Origin: Streptomyces sp. NBC_00820
Lineage (GTDB): Bacteria > Actinomycetota > Actinomycetes > Streptomycetales > Streptomycetaceae
Direction: 5' to 3'
Length of the DNA: 64,000 nt
Assembly: GCF_036347055.1 (NCBI RefSeq)
Contig: NZ_CP108882.1
Location: forward strand, 7,366,001-7,430,000
The notes under the pieces are model-generated. The model was not told where the DNA came from. It did no database searches and was given only the letters and a program-made list of their open reading frames with translations. Position numbers and translations under genes: made by a program. Shown here piece after piece: positions 7,480-15,836 of this stretch. The stretch's first letter is position 1; each line of letters starts with the position of its first letter.

Positions 7480-9342
7480 ATGGTGATATGCGGTGACGAC
7501 GGACTCGCGCACCGGCTCGCGCTCGAACTGAACGCGGTGTGCAGCGAGGCCGTCACCGTGGTGGTGCCGTCCCGGGACGACGAGTACGGCGCCGGGATCG
7601 CCGCGCTGCACGAGGACCCGCGCTCGCCGGTCGAGTTGCTCGTCTCCGCGCGCCCGGACGAGCGGACCCTGCGGACCGCCGGTGTCGAGCGGGCCGCCGC
7701 GCTCGCCCTCACCTACCGCGACGACCAGGCCAACATGACCGCCGCCCTGCTGGCCCGCACCCTCAACCCGTCCGTGCGGCTGGTCGTGCGGATGTTCCAC
7801 CGCGAGCGCGGCCGCCACCTGGAGCGGCTGCTGGACCGCGCGGCAGGGCTGTCCGGGAACCCGGCGCAGGACACCTCCACCACGGTGCTGTCGGGCGCCG
7901 ACACCGCCGTACCGGAACTCGTGGCGGCTGCCACCGTCGGCCACGGCCATACCCTCCAGATCGAGGACAGGGTCTTCCGCGGTGTCGTCCGCCCGGCCGG
8001 GACGCCCCCGCAGACCACCGACCTGGCCACCCTCGCCGTCCTCTCCGGCGCGCACCAGGACGACCCGGCGAGCCAGGACAGCCCGGAGACGCCGGGCGAG
8101 GACGGCACCCAGTTGCTGCCGGACACCCGGACCGCGTACCACCGCCGGTTCACGCACGGCCGGCTGATGCTGGAGGAGGTCACCCACCACCACGCGCCCC
8201 GGCCGGCCCGCAGCGGCCGACGCGGTCGTACCGGAGCGTGGCTGCGGGCGCGGCCGGCGAACCTGCCGTGGAAGGTGTTCCTCTCCCATGAGGTCACCGC
8301 CGTCTTCGGCGCGCTCGGTGCCATGGTGCTGGCCCTGGCCGCCGCCACGGTGCTGTTCGCGGACGAACATCCGTGGTGGAAGAACCTGTACCTGCCGATG
8401 CTGGACATCTTCACGATGGGTGACCCGGCCACGAACGAGTCGGTCGCCCGCCGCATCCTCCAGCTCGTCGCCGGTTTCGTGGGCGTGGCCGTACTGCCGC
8501 TCGTCGTGGCCGCCACGCTGAACGCCACCGAAGCCTTCCGCGCCGGCTCCGCGACCCATCCGCCCGACGAGGACACGAGCGGCCACATCGTGCTCGTCGG
8601 CCTCGGGAAGATCGGTACGCGGATGCTGGCCCGGCTGCACACCATGCACCACCAGGTCGTGGTGATCGAACGCGACCCGAAGGCCCGCGGTGTCGCGCTC
8701 GCCCGCGAACTCGGCGTGCCGCTGATCCTGCAGGACGCCACAGCCCCCGGCGTGCTGGACCTGGCCCGGGTCGGCTCCAGCCGCTCGCTGCTCGTCCTCA
8801 CCCGAGAGGACGGCCAGAACCTCGACATCGTCATGGCCGCCAGGGAGAGCAACCCCGCGGTGCGCGTGGTCATGCGGCTCTACGACGACAACCTGGCGGC
8901 GACCGTCCAGCGCGCCCTGCGCGCCTCGTACCCGGACGCGCTCACCCGCAGCCGAAGCGTCTCGGCGCTGGCAGCGCCGTCCTTCGCCGCCGCGATGATG
9001 GGCCGTCACGTGCTGGGTGTGATGTCGGTGGAGCGGGGCTCGCTGCTGTTCACCTGCGTGGACGTGGCCGGACACCCGGAACTTGAGGGGCGCTCGGTAC
9101 ACGAGGCGTTCCGGGAGAACGAGTGGCGGGTGCTCGCCGTCGGGACCGTGGGTCCCGCGGCGGAGGTGTCCTCCACGGACACCCTCACCAGCCTGCGTGT
9201 GGGCGGCTTCGGCTTCGACTGGTGTCCCCCGCAGGGCCGGGTGCTGCGAGCCGGTGACCGGGTGGTCCTGGCGACCACCCGGCGCGGGCTGGACATCCTC
9301 ATGACGGGCGTACAGCGGCATCCGGTGAACAGGAGGGACTGA
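7480..9342 (+). CDS. Membrane protein with two TrkA-N domains (CASTOR/POLLUX-type ion channel-like)
   Basis: A 620-residue protein from the ATG at 7480; a GTG at 7390 is in frame but has no ribosome site. Order of parts: an N-terminal Rossmann/RCK-like domain starting MVICGDDGLAHRLALEL; a variable linker; a hydrophobic helix at AVFGALGAMVLALAAATVLF; a pore-like loop MLDIFTMGDPATN; a second membrane helix; then a canonical TrkA-N domain HIVLVGLGKIGTRMLARL with the acidic VVVIERDP. This arrangement fits NAD-binding ion-channel-like proteins of the CASTOR/POLLUX/DMI1 type, which gate K+ or Ca2+. A degenerate K+-importer-like permease gene lies downstream, so a lost potassium-handling pair is plausible. 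Confidence 0.82.
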   Translation: MVICGDDGLAHRLALELNAVCSEAVTVVVPSRDDEYGAGIAALHEDPRSPVELLVSARPDERTLRTAGVERAAALALTYRDDQANMTAALLARTLNPSVRLVVRMFHRERGRHLERLLDRAAGLSGNPAQDTSTTVLSGADTAVPELVAAATVGHGHTLQIEDRVFRGVVRPAGTPPQTTDLATLAVLSGAHQDDPASQDSPETPGEDGTQLLPDTRTAYHRRFTHGRLMLEEVTHHHAPRPARSGRRGRTGAWLRARPANLPWKVFLSHEVTAVFGALGAMVLALAAATVLFADEHPWWKNLYLPMLDIFTMGDPATNESVARRILQLVAGFVGVAVLPLVVAATLNATEAFRAGSATHPPDEDTSGHIVLVGLGKIGTRMLARLHTMHHQVVVIERDPKARGVALARELGVPLILQDATAPGVLDLARVGSSRSLLVLTREDGQNLDIVMAARESNPAVRVVMRLYDDNLAATVQRALRASYPDALTRSRSVSALAAPSFAAAMMGRHVLGVMSVERGSLLFTCVDVAGHPELEGRSVHEAFRENEWRVLAVGTVGPAAEVSSTDTLTSLRVGGFGFDWCPPQGRVLRAGDRVVLATTRRGLDILMTGVQRHPVNRRD

Positions 9343-9814
9343 GTCGTTCCAGTCCGGTCCGGACGCCTTGAACACAGCCGGCAGACGGAACCCACGGCCG
9401 CGGGTTGCGTACCAGGACCTCGTCGGGGTCGATCTCGACGCGGCCACCCGGGGCGTCCCGCGGCAGGAGACGCGACTCGGCCGGCCCCCCGGTCGACCAG
9501 ACACAGGAGCGAGAGCAGCACGCCGGCGCAGCGGGCGGCGCTCCACAACTCCCGCGTCCCTCCAGCTCGTTCGTCGCCTCACCTGATGCGTCAGGGCGTC
9601 CCGTGGCGCAGACGGTAGTGACCTGGGGAAGAGGATCCGGCGGACCTTGACGCGGCTCTGACGGCGATACCCGTCAAGGTCCCGTCAAGGTCCGCCGCTT
9701 GGGCGCGAAGATGCCGAAAGGAGCAGTGGGATGTGGCGGGAAACGGTCAGAACCTGAGTGCACCCGCGCGCTTCGACCTTCGTGCGCGGCTCAGGGAAGA
9801 AGGGGCACGCACCC
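9343..9814. other. Long intergenic region with operator-like repeats
   Basis: About 470 bp contains no believable gene in either direction. Short frames on both strands lack ribosome sites and recognisable motifs. Its notable content is the CGTCAAGGTCCGCC repeat set at 9639-9696, described separately. The remainder may be decayed sequence. Confidence 0.4.
9639..9696. repeat. Inverted repeat with extra half-site upstream of the permease remnant
   Basis: GGCGGACCTTGACG (9639-9652) is exactly inverted as CGTCAAGGTCCGCC (9683-9696), and a third partial copy CGTCAAGGT sits at 9672-9680. The arms are 14 bp and the loop is 30 nt. Position about 120 bp upstream of the permease start suggests an operator or attenuator hairpin. 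It is intact even though the gene it served is not. Confidence 0.6.
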
Positions 9815-10152
9815 ATGTCCGTCCTGACCACCGAGCAGCCGGATGCCGCCCCCACGGGCGAGGAACCGCCGGACACCGGTGAACGGCACCGGCTGACCGC
9901 CGTCACCGGCCTGGCCGCGCTGTCGCTGGACGCCATGACGTCGGTGGCGTGCGGCCCGGAGGTGCCGCGCTCGGCCACAACTGCGCCTTCTACGTCATCC
10001 AGTTCGCGACGATGATCCTGCTGGCGCTGTCCGCGAACACCTCCTTCGGCGGCCTGCCCGTCCTGCGGAAGCTCCTCGCCCGCGACAACTGTCCACCGCA
10101 CGTGTTCGCGTTGAAGGCCGACCGCTCGGGCCGCCGTGCGGAGCGGGCGTGA
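9815..10152 (+). pseudogene. Collapsed APC/KimA-type permease gene
   Basis: The first 50 or so codons encode a normal N-terminus (MSVLTTEQPDAAPTGEEPPD, then RLTAVTGLAALSLDAMTSVA with CGPE). This matches the start of the large APC-superfamily permeases related to the potassium importer KimA, which read DAMxSVAYGPEA. After GPE the frame shifts, and the next recognisable segment, in the +1 frame from about 9970, is FYVIQFATMILLALSANTSF then GGLPVLRKLLARDN. In intact relatives that part belongs several hundred residues downstream. The gene therefore has a large internal deletion, a frameshift, and a premature end at 10152. A ribosome site (AAGGGG) remains before the ATG at 9815. Confidence 0.8.
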
Positions 10153-10334
10153 GGGCGTTCGTTCCACCCTTCCTTCGACCTCGGACGGAGTGGAACGACC
10201 GGCTATGCGTGTGGCGACCGATGGCCGGGAGCCGGGAGCCGGGGCACCTTGCGGGCGGATTGCCCGGCGAGCCCCACCTGTCGGCGACTGGCAACGATGT
10301 TTCCGTCCCGCGATGTTCCCGTCCTGCGGGCTCC

Positions 10335-10784
10335 TCAGGGCGTGCTGTCGTCGACCGCTGAAGGATTCAGTGACGCCAGCAGCTTCAGCAACAGTGAGTG
10401 TGCCTGCTCCTGCTCCGTCGGTGTCAGTACTCGCAGGGCTTCGGCGTGGGTGGCGTCCACCGCCTTCCCGGCCTCCGTCGCGAGCCGCAGGCCGGCCTCC
10501 GTGGCGTGCAGTCGATGGGTGCGTCGGTCGCCCGGGGCGGTCCGGCGCTCGAGAAGTCCCCGTTCGACCAGTCCGTTGACGGCCGTCCCCATGGACTGCG
10601 GGGTGATCGCCGCCCTGCGTGCGGCGGTCGCGCTGGTGACACCCGGATCGAGGATGGCCTGCGTCAGGGCGCTGTTCTGGGCGAGCGTCAGCTGGAACGG
10701 ACGCAGGGTGCGCTCGATCCGGGACGCCATGATCTGGCCGATCTGCCAGGCGACGTAGCCGGTGCGCCGGTCGAAGGGGTTCAC
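10335..10784 (-). CDS. MarR-family transcriptional regulator
   Basis: A 149-residue MarR protein with the winged-helix core TSATAARRAAITPQSMGTAV, then the wing LLERRTAPGDRRTHRLHATE and dimerisation helices at both ends. The start is a GTG at 10784 with GAGG 10 nt upstream. It is divergent from a membrane transporter gene across a 79 bp AT-rich region containing dyads, so it most likely represses itself and the transporter until a small toxic ligand binds. DGDRR-type wing residues appear here as PGDRR. Confidence 0.9.
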   Translation of the reverse strand: MNPFDRRTGYVAWQIGQIMASRIERTLRPFQLTLAQNSALTQAILDPGVTSATAARRAAITPQSMGTAVNGLVERGLLERRTAPGDRRTHRLHATEAGLRLATEAGKAVDATHAEALRVLTPTEQEQAHSLLLKLLASLNPSAVDDSTP

Positions 10785-10807
10785 GTAGGCGGCCTCGTTT
10801 GTCAGTC

Positions 10808-10843
10808 AACTGATTGTAAGGTACACATATTATCAGTTACCTT
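10808..10843. promoter_or_regulatory. MarR operator/promoter region between divergent genes
   Basis: Two nested dyads lie in an AT-rich island: AACTGAT (10808-10814) with ATCAGTT (10832-10838), and AAGGTA (10818-10823) with TACCTT (10838-10843). A forward -10-like TATTAT is at 10828-10833 and a reverse TACAAT at 10818-10813. Both promoters would be covered by a MarR dimer. Confidence 0.6.
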
Positions 10844-10863
10844 CTGATTGGGGAACCGTTTCG

Positions 10864-11928
10864 ATGTCCCAGCGAGTCGCCACCCGCCAGCCGAACAAGC
10901 ACGCCCTGGACGTGGCCCATCCTCCTCCCCGCCCGGGAACCTGGCGCGCGGTTCTGCTGCCCGTGGCGGTCGTTCTGCTGATCGGCACCGTGTTCGTCAG
11001 CGTCTATCTCGCCGCCTTCCACGCGCCGCGCCCTCATGACCTCCGCGTGGGCACGACGGAGATCGGCACGCAGCAGGAGCACCTGCGCGAGGGCCTCGCC
11101 CGGGCGATCCCGGGCGGCTTCGCGCTGGAGACCTATCCCGACGAAGCCGCCGCCCGGCATGCCGTCCAGGACAGGTCCGTCTACGCCGCCTACCTCGGCA
11201 AGGGGCACCTGCTCTACGGCAGCGCCAACGGAGCCGCCGTCACCGCGACCGTGACCACCGCCTTCGGCTCCGCGGCACACGCGGAGCACCATGAGCTCTC
11301 CGTCCAGGACGTGGCCCCGGCGGCAGCGGGGGACACCCGGGGTCTCTCCGTGTTCTACGCGGCCTTCGGCCTGGTGCTGGCCGGATACCTCTTCGGCATG
11401 ACGACCTACCAGCTCGCGCCCCGGCTGCAGTACCGCTGGCGCATGGCCAGCCTGGCCCTGTTCGGAGCCGTCGGCGGCGTCCTGGTCACGACCATCGCGG
11501 GAAGCACGGGCTTCGGTGCGCTGCCAGGCCCCTTCCTGCCCGTCGCCCTCGTCGTCGCGCTGATGGGTGCCGCGGTCGGCGCCACGACCATGGTGCTGCT
11601 GCGGCTGTTCGGCTCGGCGGGCGTCAGTCTCGCCTCGATCCTCCTGTTGATCCTCGGCAACAGCAGCAGCGGCGGGATCATGCCGGCGGCCTACCTGCCG
11701 GGTTGGCTGCGCCCGCTGTCCGAGATCCTGCCCGTCGGAGTGGGGGTCCGCGCGGTGCAGGGGCTGTCCCGGTTCCAGGACGACGGTCTGGCCCGCGCCC
11801 TGGTGATCCTCCCGGTGTGGATACTCGGGGCCGCCCTCGTGCTCTACCTGAAGGACGTGTTCCGCCGCGCGACACCGACCGTCGCGGGGGAGGCGGCCAA
11901 GGCCGAGCCGCAGCCCGCGGCTGCCTGA
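10864..11928 (+). CDS. ABC-2/YhgE-Pip-like membrane transporter
   Basis: A 354-residue integral membrane protein. It has one N-terminal transmembrane helix (about 28-50, VLLPVAVVLLIGTVFVSVYL), then an extracytoplasmic domain of roughly 120 residues, then about five helices between residues 160 and 335 including LILGNSSSGGIMPAAYLPGW. This one-plus-five layout with a Gly/Pro-rich penultimate loop is that of ABC-2-type or DUF3533/YhgE-Pip permeases, often stand-alone exporters. No ATPase gene is adjacent. It is paired divergently with a MarR regulator, which fits a drug- or phenolic-induced efflux function. Its substrate is unknown. Confidence 0.75.
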   Translation: MSQRVATRQPNKHALDVAHPPPRPGTWRAVLLPVAVVLLIGTVFVSVYLAAFHAPRPHDLRVGTTEIGTQQEHLREGLARAIPGGFALETYPDEAAARHAVQDRSVYAAYLGKGHLLYGSANGAAVTATVTTAFGSAAHAEHHELSVQDVAPAAAGDTRGLSVFYAAFGLVLAGYLFGMTTYQLAPRLQYRWRMASLALFGAVGGVLVTTIAGSTGFGALPGPFLPVALVVALMGAAVGATTMVLLRLFGSAGVSLASILLLILGNSSSGGIMPAAYLPGWLRPLSEILPVGVGVRAVQGLSRFQDDGLARALVILPVWILGAALVLYLKDVFRRATPTVAGEAAKAEPQPAAA

Positions 11929-11943
11929 CGCCGCACGCTTCCC

Positions 11944-12288
11944 AGCCCGGACGAGGCGGACGGCTGGATGCCCTCGTACGGATTCCTCGTACTGGACCGG
12001 CTCAAGGATGCAGTCGCGCGGATCGACGCAGGCGCACACGAGGCCGGCCGGGACCCCGCGTCTCTACGCGAGATCTACAACCTCAACGGCCTGATCGGGC
12101 CCGCCGAGTCCGCCGTGCCGTTCCAGGGCGCGGCGCGACAGTGGGTCGACCAGCTCGTCGCTCTTGTGCACGACTACGGGATGAACGGCTTCGCCTACCG
12201 GCCCGACGCCGACCACCTGCGCCAGTTGACGGTGTTCGCGCTGGAAGTCGTACCGGCGGTGCACGCTGCACCGGCGGAGGGTCACTGA
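11944..12288 (+). pseudogene. C-terminal fragment of an LLM-class flavin oxidoreductase
   Basis: The readable part begins DEADGWMPSYGFLVLDRLKD and continues with AGRDPASLREIYNLNG, which is the C-terminal third of luciferase-like F420/FMN oxidoreductases (intact relatives read LADGWxPS...). The first two-thirds, including the barrel start and cofactor site, are missing: the match begins only about 15 nt after the preceding transporter gene stops. An ATG at 11968 is in frame, so a 106-residue peptide could be made, but it would lack a complete fold. It is one of three adjacent gene remnants. Confidence 0.7.
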
Positions 12289-12290
12289 GC

Positions 12291-12665
12291 ATGACCGGCG
12301 TTGCCGGTGGGGCCGGGGTGCAGTCGGCCGCCGAGGAGCAGTCCGCCGCCGCGGTCGCGGACGCAGCGCGTCGGGGCGACCCGGTCGCCGTGGCCTCCTT
12401 CGAGCGGGCCGCACGGGCCCTGGCTGCCGGGATCGAGGCGACCGCGACGTCGGTCGAGTTCGGCATCGCGGTCATCGGCGGCGGCGTGGGCAAGGCGGGC
12501 GACGTGCTCGTCGCCCCGCTGCGCAAGGCTCTCACCGACTACGCCACGCTGTCCTTCGTCCGGCGACTCACCGCCGTGCCCGCGCAGATGGGCACCGCCG
12601 CCGGTCTCGTCGGTGCGGCGGTCGCCGCGCCGGCCCTGCCGGACACGACGGCCGTCGGGGTCTGA
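12291..12665 (+). pseudogene. C-terminal fragment of a ROK-family sugar kinase
   Basis: Up to 124 residues from the ATG at 12291, which retains GGAGG 8 nt upstream. The segment AVASFERAARALAAGIEATA, then FGIAVIGGGVGKAGDVLVAP and LVGAAVAAPAL matches the last third of ROK glucokinase-type proteins (GGGV...GD.L..PLR). The ATP-binding N-terminus and the Cys-rich zinc motif are absent. The encoded product cannot be an active kinase. Whether the short peptide is still translated is unclear. Confidence 0.7.
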
Positions 12666-12671
12666 GCGCCG

Positions 12672-12701
12672 CGTGGCCACGGGGGCACCCCCGTGGCCAC
12701 G
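12672..12701. terminator. Bidirectional terminator hairpin
   Basis: CGTGGCCACGGGGG (12672-12685) and CCCCCGTGGCCACG (12688-12701) are perfect complements separated by two bases, giving about a 12-14 bp stem. It sits between the ROK remnant and the convergent alpha-galactosidase gene, so it can terminate both. Confidence 0.8.
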
Positions 12702-12707
12702 GCCGGT

Positions 12708-14738
12708 TCAGCAGCCCAGCCGGGCGTCCGCCCAGTCCGCGTGATCGGAGTCGATGCCATCGCCGCCGTCGGTGACGACCAGCCGCACGACACGCGCGCC
12801 GCTGACGTCGGCGGTGAGCGGCTGGGCGGGCTGGGCGTTGGTCAGCACGCCCGTCGAGGCGACCTTCACGCCGTCCGCCCAGACCTCGAAGGTCACGCTG
12901 CCCTTCGTGCCCTTCTCGTCGTCCACACCCACCTGGGCGGTGACCTTCGAGCAGTGTTTCCCGGTGTAGTAGGCGACCTCGCCGGCGGCATGCACCCCGA
13001 GCCCCTTAGCGTACACCGTCGAGCCGAGGGTGAGCGGGCCGCCGTCGCCCGCCGCGCTCTCCCCGTTGCTGGTGTCACGCTCCACCGGTCCCCACCCGTT
13101 GGCCGCCGACAGCCAGGGCAGATCGCTCAGGTACGACGCTCCGGACGGCGGGGGCACCACCACGGACGCGGTCACGGGGAGGTCGGTGGAGGCCCGCTCT
13201 CCGGCGGGCGAGCGGTACCGGACGCGCAGGGAGAGGGCGTACGACCCTGCGGACGTCCCCGGCGGGGCCGTCACCCGCCAGCGGGTGCGCAGGGACGCCC
13301 CGGTGGGCAGGCCGGCCGCCGTGGCGGGGGAGAGGGCCCGTACGGTCCAGCCGTCGGGCCCGGTCAGCGCGGCCGAGACCTCGCGGGCCGGGGTGCGGCC
13401 CAGGTCGGTGACGGCCGTGGTGAGCGTGGCCGAGGTGTCCCGCTCGATGAACGGTGCCTCATCCAGGCCGGTTTCGACGGCGGGCGGATGCTCCGCCCAG
13501 CGTCCGTCGGCCGAGACCCGGAGCAGGACCGTGCCGTGGGCCGGTACGGTGGCCGCGATCGTGCCTGCCGTGTTGGTGTCCCGGTGCTGCCACAGGTCGC
13601 GCTGGGTGTAGCCGGAGGCGCGGGGCAGGCCCACGGCGGTGGCGCTGGTGGCGACGCGCTGAGCGGTCCCGGACTCGTTGAACAGGGCGACCGTGCGGCT
13701 GCCGTCCCCCATCTCCTTGGCGACCACCCAGCGTCCGCCCTCACTGGAGACGACCGCGCCCTGCCTGCCCAGCGGGTCCTGGTCGACCGCGATGACCTCC
13801 TTGTTGCCGAGGATGTCCAGGGTGGCGGGGGAGGCGGTGCGCAGGTCGGTGCCGATGAGCAGCGGGGCGGCCATGACCGCCCAGAGCGAGAAGTGGGAAC
13901 GGTACTCGGTGTCCGTCATCCCGCCGTTGCCGACCTCCAGCATGTCGGGGTCGTTCCAGTGGCCGGGACCGGCGTACGGGGCCAGCGGCAGGTTCTGCTT
14001 GAGGATGGAGAGCATCGAGCCCCAGTTGTCGCTGATGTCCCCGGTGGTGCGCCACAGTTGGCCGACGTCGGAGGCCCACTCCCACGGCTTGTTCTCGCCC
14101 CACTCGCAGATGCTGTAGACGATGGGGCGCCCGGTGGCCTTCAGGGCGTCGCGCATGGCGCGGTAGCGCTGCCGGGCGTCGACGCCCTGGTTGTTGCAGT
14201 TGTCGTACTTCAGGTAGTCCACGCCCCAGTCGGCGAACTGCCGGGCGTCGCTCTCCTCGTGGCCGAGCGCGCCGGGGAAGCCCGTGCTGTCGCAGGTCTT
14301 GGTGCCGGCGCTGGTGTAGATGCCGAGTTTGAGTCCCTTGGCGTGGACGTAGTCCGCGACCGCCGAGATGCCGTGCGGGAAGCGGGCGGGGTCCGGCACC
14401 AGTTTGCCGTCGGCGTCCCGCTGGGGGAGCGCCCAGCAGTCGTCGAGGTTGACGTACTGGTACCCGGCGTCCTTGAGGCCCTCGGCCACGAAGAGGTCGG
14501 CGATGCCTTTGACCATGTCCTCGTTGAACTCGGCGCGGCAGTGCGTGGAGTTCCAGTTGTTGAACCCCATGGGCGGGGTGAGGGCCGGCCCCTCGGCCGG
14601 CGCTTCGGCCGGGGATTCGGGAGGCGCGGCGGTGGCTGCCGGGGCGGCGAGACCACCCGCGCCCAGCAGGGCCGCCAGGAGTGCGGCGGCCGTTCTGGTG
14701 CGGTGCTTGCGAGACATGCGGGGGTGAGGGTGACGCAT
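12708..14738 (-). CDS. Secreted GH27 alpha-galactosidase with NPCBM domain
   Basis: A 676-residue exported enzyme. A signal peptide (about 1-38, with a basic start and ALLAALLGAGGLAAPAATAA) is followed by a GH27 catalytic barrel beginning TPPMGFNNWNSTHC. The nucleophile is Asp179 in DYLKYDNC and the likely acid/base is Asp234 in RTTGDISDNW. A C-terminal beta domain carries alpha-galactosidase/NEW3-type sequence, then an NPCBM domain from about 540 to the end (AKGLGVHAAGEVAYY; DWADARLGC). It should release terminal alpha-galactose from galactomannan or raffinose-type oligosaccharides outside the cell. Start ATG at 14738 with GGAGG 10 nt upstream. Confidence 0.93.
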   Translation of the reverse strand: MRHPHPRMSRKHRTRTAAALLAALLGAGGLAAPAATAAPPESPAEAPAEGPALTPPMGFNNWNSTHCRAEFNEDMVKGIADLFVAEGLKDAGYQYVNLDDCWALPQRDADGKLVPDPARFPHGISAVADYVHAKGLKLGIYTSAGTKTCDSTGFPGALGHEESDARQFADWGVDYLKYDNCNNQGVDARQRYRAMRDALKATGRPIVYSICEWGENKPWEWASDVGQLWRTTGDISDNWGSMLSILKQNLPLAPYAGPGHWNDPDMLEVGNGGMTDTEYRSHFSLWAVMAAPLLIGTDLRTASPATLDILGNKEVIAVDQDPLGRQGAVVSSEGGRWVVAKEMGDGSRTVALFNESGTAQRVATSATAVGLPRASGYTQRDLWQHRDTNTAGTIAATVPAHGTVLLRVSADGRWAEHPPAVETGLDEAPFIERDTSATLTTAVTDLGRTPAREVSAALTGPDGWTVRALSPATAAGLPTGASLRTRWRVTAPPGTSAGSYALSLRVRYRSPAGERASTDLPVTASVVVPPPSGASYLSDLPWLSAANGWGPVERDTSNGESAAGDGGPLTLGSTVYAKGLGVHAAGEVAYYTGKHCSKVTAQVGVDDEKGTKGSVTFEVWADGVKVASTGVLTNAQPAQPLTADVSGARVVRLVVTDGGDGIDSDHADWADARLGC

Positions 14739-15139
14739 CGTCGACGTTCCTCCGGCTCGCGGCGGACAGGGACGGGCACCGGTGCGCGATTACGGTAGGA
14801 CGTGTCTGAGTCTGTTGGAAGAGGTGAGACGCATGCGTTCGATCCTGTTGGTTCGGCTGGCCGAAAGTCATCCAGCGTGACCCTCCGGGCGGTCCGGCGA
14901 TTGATCACGGGATGAAGACACGCAGCATGCTCGCCATCGCCGACCGCACGGGCGCCTGGGCCGGCGGGTCCAAGGACTGCACGCTCAGGGACGGCACGGG
15001 CACGTTCTCGCCCGCCTGTCGCCGGTCACGGGTGAAGTACTCGTAGCCTGACGGCCGGCGTGATCAACGGTGGCCGCACCCGTTTCCCTGCCGGAGAACG
15101 GTCATCGCTGAGCGCCAGCAGAGGTCCAGCCCCTCCTCG
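14739..15139. other. Intergenic region with a palindrome and a 44-codon frame
   Basis: This 400 bp carries the alpha-galactosidase promoter. A perfect palindrome ACGCATGCGT lies at 14829-14838, about 90 nt before the GH27 start, and is a candidate operator for a sugar-responsive repressor. A 44-codon forward frame (14912-15046) reads GAWAGGSKDCTLRDGTGTF in its middle, which looks protein-like but is unrecognised and lacks a ribosome site. It may be a gene remnant. Confidence 0.35.
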
Positions 15140-15511
15140 TCAGCCCCGGAGGAGGCAGAAGGGGTGGCCCGCCGGATCTGCGAAGATCCTCCAACCGCGG
15201 GTGTCGGCGTGGAGCAGTGTGGCGCCGAAGCCGAGGACTTGCTCCTGGGCCTGGTCAAGGTCTGGGACATCGAGGTCCAAATGAAACTGCTGCGGGTATG
15301 CGCTGTCCGGCCATCGCGGCGACCGGTAATCCTTCACGCGCTGGAACGCAAATACGAGGCCAGAGCCCGTGTGAAGGGTCGAAAAGTCGTCACTGACTGC
15401 CCACCTGGGATCGGGCTGGTTGACCTCGCCGCCGAGGAGCGATTGGTAGAACCTGGCGAGTTCAAGGACGTCCGGACAGTCCAGAACCACGCACTGCAAC
15501 TTGCCGATCAC
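15140..15511 (-). CDS. VOC-family (glyoxalase/dioxygenase-fold) protein
   Basis: A 123-residue vicinal-oxygen-chelate protein. It has two beta-alpha-beta-beta-beta modules: GKLQCVVLDCPDVLELARFY at the N-terminus and FHLDLDVPDLDQAQEQVLGF in the second half, ending WRIFADPAGHPFCLL. The start is the GTG at 15511 with GGAGG 6-7 nt upstream. The pattern matches the short Streptomyces VOC proteins of unknown substrate, frequently annotated as glyoxalase-like. His in FHLDLD and the terminal acidic/hydrophobic strand are the usual metal-site positions, but metal binding is not certain. Confidence 0.85.
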   Translation of the reverse strand: MIGKLQCVVLDCPDVLELARFYQSLLGGEVNQPDPRWAVSDDFSTLHTGSGLVFAFQRVKDYRSPRWPDSAYPQQFHLDLDVPDLDQAQEQVLGFGATLLHADTRGWRIFADPAGHPFCLLRG

Positions 15512-15836
15512 TGGTGATCCTCCAACAGCACGGGCCCCTGGCTCTGGTGAACCACGGCCCGACGTACAGGAGGGCACAGCGTGGGGCCGCCGAGCGCGTA
15601 GACCTTAGCTGCATCTCCCGCCACTCGTCCGTCACATCACGGTCTGCGGCTGGAGTATTAACAAGCGCCAGGAGGCGGGGCTGCCGGACGATCCGGAGCC
15701 GGAGTTCCGCACCTACTGTTACCTCATCACCGGCCGCCGGCCTTGGCGACATCACTGCATCGACGAGTTGCTCCGTGACATCGCCGACGAGGGGGCGGCG
15801 GTCTTCCGCCTCACCCTTACCCCCTCGTGCAACTGT
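15512..15836. other. Intergenic region with an unrecognised open frame
   Basis: A forward frame from about 15609 reads RHITVCGWSINKRQEAGLPD followed by PEFRTYCYLITGRRPWRHH and IDELLRDIADEGAAVF, and then runs antisense through the next gene. The composition is protein-like, but there is no start codon or ribosome site and I do not recognise the family. It may be the remains of a gene interrupted when the neighbouring secreted-protein gene arrived. Confidence 0.3.

Noticed and set aside
9368..9586. 72-codon forward frame after the TrkA-N gene.
   Set aside because: It is Arg-rich, without a ribosome site or motif, and typical of random high-GC sequence.
9343..9814. Possible c-di-AMP (ydaO-type) riboswitch upstream of the KimA-like remnant.
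   Set aside because: KimA genes elsewhere are controlled this way, but the conserved riboswitch core was not recognised. The region instead shows a simple inverted repeat.
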